33,258 nucleotides of DNA from Photobacterium jeanii (GTDB lineage: Bacteria; Pseudomonadota; Gammaproteobacteria; Enterobacterales; Vibrionaceae). This document shows positions 10,022 through 18,501 of the stretch, in pieces (position 1 is the first letter of the stretch; the number at the start of each line of letters is the position of its first letter). The position numbers and the translations under genes are program-made. The stretch covers positions 388-33,645 of the forward strand of contig NZ_LVHF01000016.1 in the NCBI RefSeq assembly GCF_001650345.1, given 5' to 3'. The notes below the pieces were generated by a model. That model was not told the DNA's origin, searched no databases, and saw nothing but the letters and a program-made list of their open reading frames with translations.

Positions 10022-10201
10022 ATGGCTAAAACTATTAAAGTAACCCAAACAAAGAGCTCTATCGGTCGTCTACCGAAGCATAAAGCTACTTTGCGTGGCC
10101 TAGGCCTTCGTCGCATCAACCACACTGTAGAACTTGAAGATACTGCTTGCGTACGCGGCATGATCAACAAAGTTTTCTACATGGTTAAAGTTGAGGAGTA
10201 A
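10022..10201 (+). CDS. rpmD: 50S ribosomal protein L30
   Basis: A short gene of 59 codons read directly from the DNA. The product begins [20 protein letters not shown] and ends [13 protein letters not shown], the same length as E. coli L30 and clearly the same protein. It lies five bases after rpsE and five before rplO, the standard order. Confidence 0.97.
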   Translation: MAKTIKVTQTKSSIGRLPKHKATLRGLGLRRINHTVELEDTACVRGMINKVFYMVKVEE

Positions 10202-10206
10202 TCAGA

Positions 10207-10641
10207 ATGCGTTTGAATACTCTATCACCGGCTGCGGGTTCTAAGCCTTCTGCGAAGCGCGTAGGTCGTGGTATCGGTTCTGGCTTGGGCAAAACTTGTG
10301 GCCGTGGTCACAAAGGTCAGAAATCACGTTCAGGTGGTTCTGTACGTCCAGGCTTCGAAGGCGGTCAAATGCCTTTGAAACAGCGTCTACCAAAATTCGG
10401 TTTTACTTCTCGTAAGAGCCTTGTAACAGCTGAAGTTCGTCTAGCTGAGCTAGCGAAAGTTGAAGGTGACGTAGTAAGCCTTGAAACTCTTAAGGCTGCG
10501 AACGTAATCACTAAGAACATCGAGTTCGTGAAAGTTGTACTTTCTGGTGACATCGCTCGCGCTGTAACAGTTAAAGGTCTACGCGTGACTAAAGGCGCTA
10601 AAGCTGCTATCGAAGCTGCAGGCGGTAAAATCGAGGAATAA
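10207..10641 (+). CDS. rplO: 50S ribosomal protein L15
   Basis: A 144-residue L15, same length as E. coli, a late-assembly protein of the large subunit. The glycine- and arginine-rich N-terminus is typical, including [20 protein letters not shown] and the following GQKSRSGG. It directly precedes secY. Confidence 0.98.
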   Translation: MRLNTLSPAAGSKPSAKRVGRGIGSGLGKTCGRGHKGQKSRSGGSVRPGFEGGQMPLKQRLPKFGFTSRKSLVTAEVRLAELAKVEGDVVSLETLKAANVITKNIEFVKVVLSGDIARAVTVKGLRVTKGAKAAIEAAGGKIEE

Positions 10642-10663
10642 TTAACTCGAGGATGAGGTACAG

Positions 10664-11989
10664 ATGGCTAAACAACCAGGACAAGATTTTCGTAGCGCAC
10701 AAGGTGGCCTAGCAGAGCTTAAGACTCGCCTATTATTCGTAATAGGAGCTATCTTAATTTTCCGAGCTGGCTCTTTTGTGCCTATTCCTGGTATTGACGC
10801 TGCTGTACTTGCCGATCTGTTCGAACAGCAAAAGGGTACCATCATTGAACTGTTTAACATGTTCTCTGGTGGTGCACTTGAGCGTGCTTCCATCTTGGCA
10901 CTGGGCATCATGCCGTATATTTCGGCATCGATCATTGTTCAGTTGTTAACGGTTGTTCACCCAGCTTTGGCTGAGTTGAAGAAGGAAGGGGAGTCTGGTC
11001 GTCGTAAGATTAGCCAGTACACTCGTTACGGCACGCTTGTTTTGGCAACCTTCCAAGCAATTGGTATTGCGACGGGGTTACCAAGTATGATTCCAGGCCT
11101 AGTGGTTAACCCTGGGCTTGGTTTCTACTTTGTCGCGGTTGTTAGTTTGGTTACCGGTACCATGTTCTTAATGTGGTTAGGTGAGCAAGTTACTGAACGC
11201 GGTATTGGTAACGGTATATCTTTGATTATTTTCACTGGTATCGTTGCAGGTTTGCCACCGGCTATTGGACAGACTGTAGAGCAAGCGCGTCAAGGTGAAT
11301 TGCACGTACTTCTTCTACTGTTAATTGCAGTAATTTCTTTCGCTGTAATCTACTTCGTAGTGTTTATGGAACGTGGTCAACGTCGTATCGTCGTTAACTA
11401 CGCTAAGCGTCAACAAGGCCGTCGTGTCTTTGCTGCGCAAAGCACTCACTTGCCGTTGAAAATCAACATGGCAGGTGTAATTCCAGCGATTTTTGCATCG
11501 AGCATCATTTTGTTCCCAGGCACACTGACTCAGTGGTTTGGACAAACTGAAGGCCTGAGCTGGCTAAGTGAGATTTCACTGGCGCTAAGCCCTGGTCAAC
11601 CGCTCTATGTAATGCTTTATGCTGCTGCGATTATTTTCTTCTGTTTCTTCTATACCGCGTTGGTGTTTAACCCTCGCGAGACAGCTGATAACTTGAAGAA
11701 GTCTGGTGCGTTCGTACCTGGTATTCGCCCGGGCGAGCAGACAGCGAAATACATTGATAAAGTGATGACACGTTTAACCCTAGCGGGTGCAATGTACATT
11801 ACATTTATCTGTCTGATCCCCGAGTTCATGATGATTGCATGGAACGTTCGCTTCTATTTCGGCGGTACGTCACTACTAATCGTAGTTGTAGTAATCATGG
11901 ACTTCATGGCTCAAGTTCAGACACTTTTGATGTCTCAACAGTATGAGTCTGTTTTGAAAAAGGCTAATCTTAAGGGCTCAGGCCGTTAA
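10664..11989 (+). CDS. secY: Sec translocon channel subunit SecY
   Basis: A 441-residue inner-membrane protein (E. coli 443) forming the pore for Sec-dependent export and membrane insertion. About ten hydrophobic segments are present. Family signatures include [15 protein letters not shown] in TM2, the pore-ring isoleucine-rich stretch, and the cytosolic loops [20 protein letters not shown] and [20 protein letters not shown] that contact SecA and the ribosome. It keeps its spc-operon position between rplO and rpmJ, tying translocon supply to ribosome synthesis. Confidence 0.98.
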   Translation: MAKQPGQDFRSAQGGLAELKTRLLFVIGAILIFRAGSFVPIPGIDAAVLADLFEQQKGTIIELFNMFSGGALERASILALGIMPYISASIIVQLLTVVHPALAELKKEGESGRRKISQYTRYGTLVLATFQAIGIATGLPSMIPGLVVNPGLGFYFVAVVSLVTGTMFLMWLGEQVTERGIGNGISLIIFTGIVAGLPPAIGQTVEQARQGELHVLLLLLIAVISFAVIYFVVFMERGQRRIVVNYAKRQQGRRVFAAQSTHLPLKINMAGVIPAIFASSIILFPGTLTQWFGQTEGLSWLSEISLALSPGQPLYVMLYAAAIIFFCFFYTALVFNPRETADNLKKSGAFVPGIRPGEQTAKYIDKVMTRLTLAGAMYITFICLIPEFMMIAWNVRFYFGGTSLLIVVVVIMDFMAQVQTLLMSQQYESVLKKANLKGSGR

Positions 11990-12019
11990 GACTGGTTATT
12001 CCATTTACGGAGTTTAGCA

Positions 12020-12133
12020 ATGAAAGTTCGTGCTTCCGTTAAGAAAATCTGCCGTAACTGTAAAGTTATCAAGCGCAACGGTGTTGTGCGTGTAATTTGC
12101 AGCGAGCCAAAGCATAAACAACGCCAAGGCTAA
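12020..12133 (+). CDS. rpmJ: 50S ribosomal protein L36 (zinc-binding form)
   Basis: A 37-codon gene. The product [19 protein letters not shown]... carries Cys11, Cys14, Cys27 and His32, the zinc-ribbon ligands, so this is the C+ form. It lies 30 bases after secY with CGGAG upstream and closes the spc operon. Confidence 0.97.
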
Positions 12134-12149
12134 TTAGCAGAAATATTTC

Positions 12150-12178
12150 TTGCAAATTGAAGATAGGTTGGCTAAATT
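12150..12178 (+). promoter_or_regulatory. Candidate alpha-operon promoter
   Basis: TTGCAA (12150-12155), a 17-base spacer and TAAATT (12173-12178) form a moderate sigma-70 promoter. It overlaps the hairpin at 12166-12186. A start near 12185 would put the S4-type leader entirely within the transcript. Confidence 0.4.
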
Positions 12179-12193
12179 AGCCAACCATCTTTT
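12160..12193 (+). terminator. Hairpin terminator between the spc and alpha operons
   Basis: A 9-bp stem GGTTGGCTA / TAGCCAACC with a three-base loop, flanked by GAAGAT / ATCTTT that can extend it past one bulge. The U tract is short (CTTTTG), so termination may be partial, letting some spc transcription continue into the alpha operon as in E. coli. Confidence 0.7.
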
Positions 12194-12202
12194 GTGTGTG
12201 CA

Positions 12203-12284
12203 AAAGAATTGTACACCGCTGCGTATCCTCGACGGGCTTTGCAGCGGTTATTCTTGAAAAGTACTAGGAGTGAATAGTGGCCCG
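12203..12284 (+). promoter_or_regulatory. Alpha-operon leader RNA, S4 pseudoknot site
   Basis: Nested pairings AAGAAT / ATTCTT (12204-12209 / 12250-12255) and CCGCTGC / GCAGCGG (12216-12222 / 12241-12247) enclose a loop whose TCCT can pair with the AGGA ribosome site of rpsM. This is the architecture of the alpha-RBS pseudoknot bound by S4 in E. coli, where it traps the 30S at the GTG start of rpsM. The GTG start is conserved here. Confidence 0.75.
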
Positions 12285-12633
12285 TATTGCAGGCATTAAC
12301 ATTCCTGATCAAAAACATTCTGTAATCGCTCTAACAGCGATCTACGGTATCGGTAAAACCCGTTCTAAAGCTATCCTAGCTGAAGTGGGTATTGCTGAAG
12401 ATGTTAAGATCAGTGAACTGACTGAAGAGCAGATCGATCAACTGCGTGATGGTGTAGCTAAGTACACTGTAGAAGGTGATCTACGTCGTGAAGTATCAAT
12501 GAACATCAAGCGTCTAATGGACCTTGGCTGTTACCGTGGTCTTCGTCATCGTCGCAGTCTACCACTACGTGGACAGCGTACTAAAACCAACGCTCGCACC
12601 CGTAAGGGTCCGCGCAAGCCGATCAAAAAATAA
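12277..12633 (+). CDS. rpsM: 30S ribosomal protein S13
   Basis: A 118-residue S13, same length as E. coli, in the 30S head at the subunit bridge. It starts with GTG, as in E. coli, and the start lies within the S4-regulated leader. N-terminus [20 protein letters not shown] and the C-terminal arginine-rich block [18 protein letters not shown] are diagnostic. Confidence 0.98.
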   Translation: MARIAGINIPDQKHSVIALTAIYGIGKTRSKAILAEVGIAEDVKISELTEEQIDQLRDGVAKYTVEGDLRREVSMNIKRLMDLGCYRGLRHRRSLPLRGQRTKTNARTRKGPRKPIKK

Positions 12634-12646
12634 TCGGATAAGGTAG

Positions 12647-13042
<396 letters not shown>

Positions 13043-13074
13043 CGTTTCGTTTCTAGGAAAACTGGAGAAAGAAC

Positions 13075-13695
13075 ATGGCAAGATATTTGGGTCCTAAGCT
13101 GAAGCTTAGCCGTCGTGAAGGCACTGACTTATTCCTTAAGTCTGGTGTACGCGCGATTGATACCAAGTGTAAAATTGACAACGCGCCGGGCCAACATGGT
13201 GCTCGTCGTGGTCGTCTGTCTGATTACGGCGTTCAGCTTCGTGAGAAGCAGAAAGTTCGTCGTACATATGGCGTACTAGAAAAACAATTCCGTAACTACT
13301 ACAAAGAAGCTGCTCGCATTAAAGGCAACACAGGTGAAAACCTGCTGCAACTTCTTGAAGGTCGTCTAGATAACGTAGTTTACCGCATGGGCTTTGGTGC
13401 AACTCGCGCAGAAGCACGTCAGCTGGTAAGCCACAAAGCGATCCTAGTTAACGGTCAAGTCGTGAACGTTCCTTCTTTCAAGGTAGCGGCTAACGACGTT
13501 GTTAGCATTCGTGAGAAAGCTAAGAACCAAGCACGCATTAAAGCAGCTCTAGAAGTTGCTACACAGCGTGAACTACCGACTTGGGTCGAAGTAGACAACA
13601 GCAAAATGGAAGGTACGTTCAAGCGTCTTCCAGAACGTTCTGATTTGTCTGCCGACATCAATGAACACCTGATCGTCGAGCTTTACTCTAAGTAA
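13075..13695 (+). CDS. rpsD: 30S ribosomal protein S4, alpha operon regulator
   Basis: A 206-residue S4, same length as E. coli. It starts 30S assembly and, in E. coli, represses its operon through the leader RNA, matched here at 12203-12284. The S4 RNA-binding domain is seen around [20 protein letters not shown] and the following [11 protein letters not shown]. It begins [20 protein letters not shown]. Confidence 0.98.
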   Translation: MARYLGPKLKLSRREGTDLFLKSGVRAIDTKCKIDNAPGQHGARRGRLSDYGVQLREKQKVRRTYGVLEKQFRNYYKEAARIKGNTGENLLQLLEGRLDNVVYRMGFGATRAEARQLVSHKAILVNGQVVNVPSFKVAANDVVSIREKAKNQARIKAALEVATQRELPTWVEVDNSKMEGTFKRLPERSDLSADINEHLIVELYSK

Positions 13696-13718
13696 GGCTA
13701 TAGTTAAGAGAGGACACA

Positions 13719-14708
13719 ATGCAGGGTTCTGTAACAGAATTTCTTAAGCCACGTCTTGTTGATATCGAACAAGTTAACACGACGCATGCAAAAGTAACTC
13801 TTGAGCCACTAGAGCGCGGTTTCGGCCACACTCTAGGTAACGCTCTACGTCGTATTTTATTATCTTCAATGCCGGGTTGTGCCGTAACTGAAGTAGAGAT
13901 CGACGGTGTGTTACACGAGTACAGCACCAAAGAGGGAGTACAGGAAGATGTTCTTGAAATCCTTCTAAACCTTAAAGGTCTAGCCGTTAAGGTTGAGGGT
14001 AAAGACGAAGTTATCCTTACTCTGAACAAATCTGGTGCAGGCCCTGTTGTTGCAGGTGACATCACCCACGACGGTGATGTTGAGATTGCGAACCCAGAAC
14101 ACGTAATCTGCCACCTAACTGATGACAATGCTGACATCAGCATGCGCATCAAGGTAGAGCGTGGTCGTGGCTATGTACCAGCATCTGCTCGTATTCACAC
14201 TGAGGAAGATGAGCGTCCAATTGGTCGTCTGCTAGTTGATGCAACTTTCAGCCCAGTTGACCGTATTGCTTACGCTGTAGAGGCAGCTCGCGTTGAACAA
14301 CGTACTGACCTAGACAAGCTAGTAATCGATATGCAGACTAACGGTACACTTGATCCTGAGGAAGCTATTCGTCGTGCAGCAACTATTCTTGCTGAACAAT
14401 TGGATGCATTCGTAGATCTTCGTGATGTACGTGTTCCTGAAGAGAAAGAAGAGAAGCCGGAGTTCGATCCGATCCTACTGCGTCCTGTAGACGATCTTGA
14501 ACTAACTGTTCGCTCTGCTAACTGTTTGAAAGCAGAAGCGATCCACTACATCGGTGATCTTGTTCAGCGTACTGAGGTTGAGCTACTTAAAACGCCAAAC
14601 CTTGGTAAGAAGTCTTTGACAGAAATCAAAGACGTGCTGGCTTCACGTGGTCTGTCTCTAGGCATGCGTCTAGAAAACTGGCCGCCAGCATCAATTGCTG
14701 AAGATTAA
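13719..14708 (+). CDS. rpoA: RNA polymerase alpha subunit
   Basis: A 329-residue alpha subunit, same length as E. coli. Residues 1-235 form the dimerisation domain that assembles the enzyme; residues about 250-329 form the C-terminal domain that contacts UP elements and activators. The DNA-contact segment [19 protein letters not shown] carries the Arg265 equivalent. The AT-rich region upstream of the rRNA P1 promoter at the end of this window is a likely target. The acidic linker [10 protein letters not shown] is typical of Vibrio and relatives. Confidence 0.98.
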   Translation: MQGSVTEFLKPRLVDIEQVNTTHAKVTLEPLERGFGHTLGNALRRILLSSMPGCAVTEVEIDGVLHEYSTKEGVQEDVLEILLNLKGLAVKVEGKDEVILTLNKSGAGPVVAGDITHDGDVEIANPEHVICHLTDDNADISMRIKVERGRGYVPASARIHTEEDERPIGRLLVDATFSPVDRIAYAVEAARVEQRTDLDKLVIDMQTNGTLDPEEAIRRAATILAEQLDAFVDLRDVRVPEEKEEKPEFDPILLRPVDDLELTVRSANCLKAEAIHYIGDLVQRTEVELLKTPNLGKKSLTEIKDVLASRGLSLGMRLENWPPASIAED

Positions 14709-14741
14709 TAGTTACTGATATCTAGTTAGAAGGATTAGGTC

Positions 14742-15125
14742 ATGCGCCATCGTAAGAGTGGTCGTCAACTCAACCGCAACAGCAGTCATCGCAAAGCGAT
14801 GTTCAGCAACATGGCTAGCTCTCTGGTACGTCACGAGCTTATCAAGACTACCCTGCCTAAGGCAAAAGAGCTACGTCGCGTAATTGAGCCGTTGATTACC
14901 CTAGCTAAGACAGACAGTGTTGCTAACCGTCGTCTTGCATTCGCTCGCACTCGTGATAACGAAGTTGTAGCGAAACTATTTAACGAATTAGGTCCACGTT
15001 TTGCTCAACGCCCAGGCGGTTACACTCGCATTATGAAATGCGGTTTCCGTGCTGGCGATAAAGCCCCAATGGCTTACATTGAGCTTGTAGATCGTCCTGC
15101 AAAGGAAGAAGCTGCTGCTGAATAA
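14742..15125 (+). CDS. rplQ: 50S ribosomal protein L17
   Basis: A 127-residue L17, same length as E. coli. [20 protein letters not shown] is the family N-terminus, and the alanine- and glutamate-rich tail is variable. It is the last gene of the alpha operon, and its terminator overlaps a -24/-12-like element described separately. Confidence 0.98.
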   Translation: MRHRKSGRQLNRNSSHRKAMFSNMASSLVRHELIKTTLPKAKELRRVIEPLITLAKTDSVANRRLAFARTRDNEVVAKLFNELGPRFAQRPGGYTRIMKCGFRAGDKAPMAYIELVDRPAKEEAAAE

Positions 15126-15150
15126 GCACTAGCGCGTTAAATTAAAAAGA

Positions 15151-15178
15151 GCCGAGTCGTAGACTCGGCTTTTTTTTT
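15151..15178 (+). terminator. Rho-independent terminator of the alpha operon
   Basis: A perfect 8-bp stem GCCGAGTC / GACTCGGC with loop GTA and nine T. It begins 25 bases after rplQ. It should insulate the EPS-locus glycosyltransferase that follows from very strong ribosomal transcription. Confidence 0.95.
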
Positions 15179-15181
15179 GCT
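15166..15181 (+). promoter_or_regulatory. Candidate sigma-54 promoter of the 15218 glycosyltransferase
   Basis: CGGCTTTTTTTTTGCT has GG (15167-15168) and GC (15179-15180) at exactly the -24/-12 spacing, with TTGC and a following T matching the consensus TGGCACGNNNNTTGCW. The AC and G at the rest of the -24 box are replaced by T. The element is built from the descending stem and U tract of the alpha-operon terminator. A start near 15192 would give a leader of about 26 bases. Confidence 0.45.
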
Positions 15182-15217
15182 TGTTGTTTCTTACAACCTT
15201 TGGGATGAGGGAACAGC

Positions 15218-16258
15218 ATGATTTATCTTTTGCTCGATAGTGCCGACTTTGGCGGTATCGAAAGCCACGTGTTAGAGTTGGCTGCGTTACTCAATGAGCG
15301 CCAACAAGCGGTACAAGTGATGTTTGTACGTGATTACGGTGCGCACCCGCTATATCAGCGTTTAACTGATGCAGGTATTCACTACGCTTGCTTGCTTCCT
15401 TCATCTGCTCCTCTTATTTCTTCTTTATCTTGTTTGTCGCGATTTGCGTCGCAGTTATCAGTCTCTGATACCTTACATGCTCATGGTTATAAAGCTTGCT
15501 TGTTGGCAAGAGCGCTTGGCTGTATGAGTAAGGCGAAAGTGATCACCAGTTTTCATGCCGGTGAGTCTTTGGCGGGTAAGCTTGCTTTTTATGAGTGGCT
15601 GAATCGTGCGACCAGTTTTCTGTCGACGAATATTGCTGTTAGTCGTGCTATTCAAAAACAGATCCCATTTTCTAGCCAGTGGCTACCCAACTTTGTTTCT
15701 GTACCTAATGTGGCTCCCCGTTTTGAGCGTGCCCATCACTCGCAATTAGCCTTAGGTTTTGTTGGTCGTTTGTGCGAAGTAAAAGGTATTGACCGTTATT
15801 TGGCTTTGGCCGAGCGAAGTGTCAGCATCACTCAACCATCAGCAGACAATCAGTTGCGATGGCATGTGTTTGGTGATGGTGAATGGCAACAGCCGATTTT
15901 TTCCAAGGCATCGCTTATCTGGCACGGTAGAGTTGCTAGTATGGCGCCGTATTGGGCGCAGTTGGATGTGCTAATAATGCCATCTCGCGCTGAAGGTTTG
16001 CCGATGGCGGCATTGGAAGCAATGGCGCACGGGGTACCCGTGATTGCGACCGATGTGGGAGAGTTAGCTGAATTACTGCCAGCCCAATGTGTTGTTGCTG
16101 AGGGTGAATGGCAGCGGCTGCTTCCTTTGGTTCAAGAGTTAGCTTTAGATGAAGCGTATCGTCAAGCGTTAGCATTAGAGCAATTTCAAGTGGTTACTGA
16201 GCATTACAGCGCAGATGCAAGTTGGCATCAATTGCGCGAACTGTATGCCTTAGCTTAG
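15218..16258 (+). CDS. Glycosyltransferase, GT4-like, EPS locus
   Basis: A 346-residue GT-B enzyme predicted to add a sugar from a nucleotide donor to the lipid-linked EPS repeat unit on the cytoplasmic face. The N-terminal domain opens MIYLLLDSADFGGIESHVLE, with the glycine-rich acceptor loop. The C-terminal domain has GFVGRLCEVKGIDRYL (180-194) and the E-x7-E donor motif at Glu259 and Glu267 (AEGLPMAALEAMAHG). GAGG lies before the ATG. It is the only leftward-edge gene of the EPS locus on the + strand, and its stop overlaps that of the convergent sypE-like gene by four bases. Substrate unknown; it may replace one of SypH, SypI or SypJ, which I do not find here. Confidence 0.88.
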   Translation: MIYLLLDSADFGGIESHVLELAALLNERQQAVQVMFVRDYGAHPLYQRLTDAGIHYACLLPSSAPLISSLSCLSRFASQLSVSDTLHAHGYKACLLARALGCMSKAKVITSFHAGESLAGKLAFYEWLNRATSFLSTNIAVSRAIQKQIPFSSQWLPNFVSVPNVAPRFERAHHSQLALGFVGRLCEVKGIDRYLALAERSVSITQPSADNQLRWHVFGDGEWQQPIFSKASLIWHGRVASMAPYWAQLDVLIMPSRAEGLPMAALEAMAHGVPVIATDVGELAELLPAQCVVAEGEWQRLLPLVQELALDEAYRQALALEQFQVVTEHYSADASWHQLRELYALA

Positions 16259-17760
16259 GTTTTGCCGCGATAGTGAATACTGACTAAAGTACGATCGTCA
16301 TTGCTATAGTTAGCCTGATGTTGCCATAGTGTTTGGTGGTGCTGTGTTGTTGCTGCCTGGCTGAGCATCCTTAGTTGCGTGTCATGCCATTTGCCTTCGT
16401 GCACACCATCGCTAAAGCAATGTAAGCTATCAGTTGGGGTTAACTGCTGCTGCCAGACACTGAATTCAGTGTGCTCAAATAGCCCTAATAATCCTTGCCC
16501 ACTACAGACGACTTGGCTTTGTGTCGGTTGGCACAATAGCAACGCAGGCATGCCGGCATTAATGATTTTGACGATACCGCTAGGCTCGAGTTCTATCAGG
16601 GTCAAGCAGAGTAAGTGGCAAGACTGACTGCGATAGAGTTGTTGATTCAGGCGTAGGCTTACATCGGTCAGGGATAGTTGCTCGTGTTCAAGGAGACCAT
16701 TGAGATACCCTAACCACATTGCGCCATTGGCTTTGGCGATACTGCCGTGTCCCATATGATCGCCTATCACCAGCCATTCGTTACGATTGCGACGAGTATG
16801 GCGGATCACGAAATCACCGCTGTTTGTATTATCTTGGCTGATTTCGATATGCCATCGAGAATGTTGTTCGTTATGGATACTCCGTGGCAGTGTGATATTG
16901 ATTTGCTGTTCCAGCTGGCGCCGAAATTGCTGGCTAAGGTGTGTATGGCGGGCGAGTACGCGTCCGATCACATTGATCAAATGCGATCGACGGATCGGTT
17001 TGGTGAGGTAGTCATCAATCGCTGAAGCACCTGCCAATTGCACGCTGTGCGTCAAATGGTCGCCAGAGATAAAAACAAAAGGCAGGGTTGCATGATCGGC
17101 GTGCTGTTTGACCTCGTCGCGAAACGCGATCCCGCTCATTCCCGGCATGTGCAAGTCGGTTAGCACCAAATCACAATGATTATGTTCAAGCCATGCCATC
17201 GCTTGATTTGCATCGCTAAAAACACTCAGTTGATAGTCTTTTTCGAGAAAATGAGCCAATAGTTTTAGCTGGCTGGGGCTGTCGTCGACAATCAAGACAT
17301 GTTTGCTGTGGGTGGTGTGATTGTCTATTGGCAGTTGAAAACTGAGTCGGTTTTGGCTGGCGCCAATGTGATAGTCGTAATTGAGAAGGCACGCCTTGAT
17401 CAGGGCTAGCCCCATGCCATGTTCGACGATTTCCACTTCTGCATCAGGCAGTATGGCGTCATCTAGCGCTTGGCATAATTCATTCCAAGGTGAGCCATTG
17501 TCGGTGATTTGGAAGACCCAATTCAGCGCGGTAGGGCAATCAACAGACGCTTGACGCCCGAGCTCAAGACACACTTTTGTGGCGGTTTCAGGAGCGTGAT
17601 CGAGTAAGTTGGCGCAGTACTCAGAGCAGACCAATTGTAATTGCTGTAATACCTTATTATCGATGCCGAGGCTGGTTGCTTTATTGGCTAAGGTCGCGCG
17701 AACGTCGGCTAATGTGGCGTAACTTAAGGTAAAACTTCGTTGAAACAGCACTTGCTCCAT
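16255..17760 (-). CDS. sypE: SypE-like response regulator: RsbW kinase - receiver - PP2C phosphatase
   Basis: A 501-residue cytoplasmic regulator with three domains in the order of V. fischeri SypE. Residues 1-145 form an RsbW-type HATPase: N-box Glu47 and Asn51, DNG at 87-89, and the glycine loop EHGMGLALI at 113-121. Residues 153-272 form a receiver: Asp159-Asp160, phospho-acceptor Asp202 in LTDLHMPGMSG, and Lys254. Residues 300-501 form a SpoIIE/PP2C phosphatase: Asp316, Asp334 in GDHMGHG, Asp451 in SDGVHE, and Asp488-Asp489. All catalytic residues I can check are kept, so both kinase and phosphatase activity toward the STAS protein SypA are plausible, switched by the receiver. It is last in the sypA-E unit, 48 bases after sypD. 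No histidine kinase for it is in the window. Confidence 0.93.
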   Translation of the reverse strand: MEQVLFQRSFTLSYATLADVRATLANKATSLGIDNKVLQQLQLVCSEYCANLLDHAPETATKVCLELGRQASVDCPTALNWVFQITDNGSPWNELCQALDDAILPDAEVEIVEHGMGLALIKACLLNYDYHIGASQNRLSFQLPIDNHTTHSKHVLIVDDSPSQLKLLAHFLEKDYQLSVFSDANQAMAWLEHNHCDLVLTDLHMPGMSGIAFRDEVKQHADHATLPFVFISGDHLTHSVQLAGASAIDDYLTKPIRRSHLINVIGRVLARHTHLSQQFRRQLEQQINITLPRSIHNEQHSRWHIEISQDNTNSGDFVIRHTRRNRNEWLVIGDHMGHGSIAKANGAMWLGYLNGLLEHEQLSLTDVSLRLNQQLYRSQSCHLLCLTLIELEPSGIVKIINAGMPALLLCQPTQSQVVCSGQGLLGLFEHTEFSVWQQQLTPTDSLHCFSDGVHEGKWHDTQLRMLSQAATTQHHQTLWQHQANYSNDDRTLVSIHYRGKT

Positions 17761-17808
17761 AATGAGTCTTCCTGCGCAGTTATGTAAATCACAGCGTATT
17801 TCGTGCGC

Positions 17809-18501
17809 TTATTGGTATTTCCCTTGTAATAGTGGATTGGTTACCAAGTATTGGTTGATTTTGCGTTTGAGAAACTGAGGAAGCCAACGTGCTTTCTGGT
17901 TCATGACTCGCTGTATCTCACTGGCTAACGTTGGATTGGCGCGATCATTGATCAGGGTACCGATCAAATTAATATTGCTTTGTTCAAGTCGTTGGACGCT
18001 GGCGAGTAAATCACTCTCGGTGGTTTTGCCTGCTGCGAGACACAAAATTGAGGCATCACTGGCGTAGCCTAGTGATGCGACCGCTAAGTTACGCCAGTTA
18101 GCTGTGTTGATACTGCCAACATCGCAAATAATGTACTGGTATTGTTCACGCCAAAGCTCGAAAGCTTGATTGAGTGATTGTGGCTGACGTAGGGCTAAAA
18201 TGGTTTGTTGTGGTGGCTTGGGTAAAATATCTAAATGCTCATTGATAACGATCTTGGCATTCGATTGTTCTGTACCGTCGCATTGCCATTGCGCACTGGG
18301 ATAGCCTTGCCCTGATCCGGCAAGATCTAAATCGATCAACAAGGTTTTTGATTGGTCTTGGGATAACCGTTGCGCTAGCCAAAAAGCTTGGGTCGACGTG
18401 CCGCATTGTGGGCTGGCGCCAGCTAAAGTCAGGACTCGATAATGGTGCTGATGAATTTGCTGAAAAAGCTGATCGTATTCTTGGCTTAACCATGGCTTCA
18501 T
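17809..18501 (-). CDS. sypD: SypD-like BY-kinase-type ATPase, degenerate P-loop
   Basis: A 230-residue MinD/BY-kinase-type protein, the usual partner of a chain-length protein such as the 25302-26744 product. The Walker A region reads ASPQCGTSTQAF: Thr stands where the P-loop Lys is expected (G-K-S/T). Walker A' is LLIDLDLAGSG and Walker B is YIICDVGS, which also lacks the usual D-x-P-P. The C-terminus has only two tyrosines (QYLV and GKYQ) and no tyrosine cluster. It may bind nucleotide weakly or act as a structural co-polymerase partner without tyrosine kinase activity. Its start overlaps the sypC stop (ATGA), so translation is probably coupled. Confidence 0.82.
   Translation of the reverse strand: MKPWLSQEYDQLFQQIHQHHYRVLTLAGASPQCGTSTQAFWLAQRLSQDQSKTLLIDLDLAGSGQGYPSAQWQCDGTEQSNAKIVINEHLDILPKPPQQTILALRQPQSLNQAFELWREQYQYIICDVGSINTANWRNLAVASLGYASDASILCLAAGKTTESDLLASVQRLEQSNINLIGTLINDRANPTLASEIQRVMNQKARWLPQFLKRKINQYLVTNPLLQGKYQ

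Noticed and set aside
17793..17808. Possible -24/-12 element upstream of sypE (GCGCACGAAATACGCT on the minus strand)
   Set aside because: The essential GG of the -24 box is CG, and sypE lies only 48 bases after sypD, so a separate promoter is not needed.
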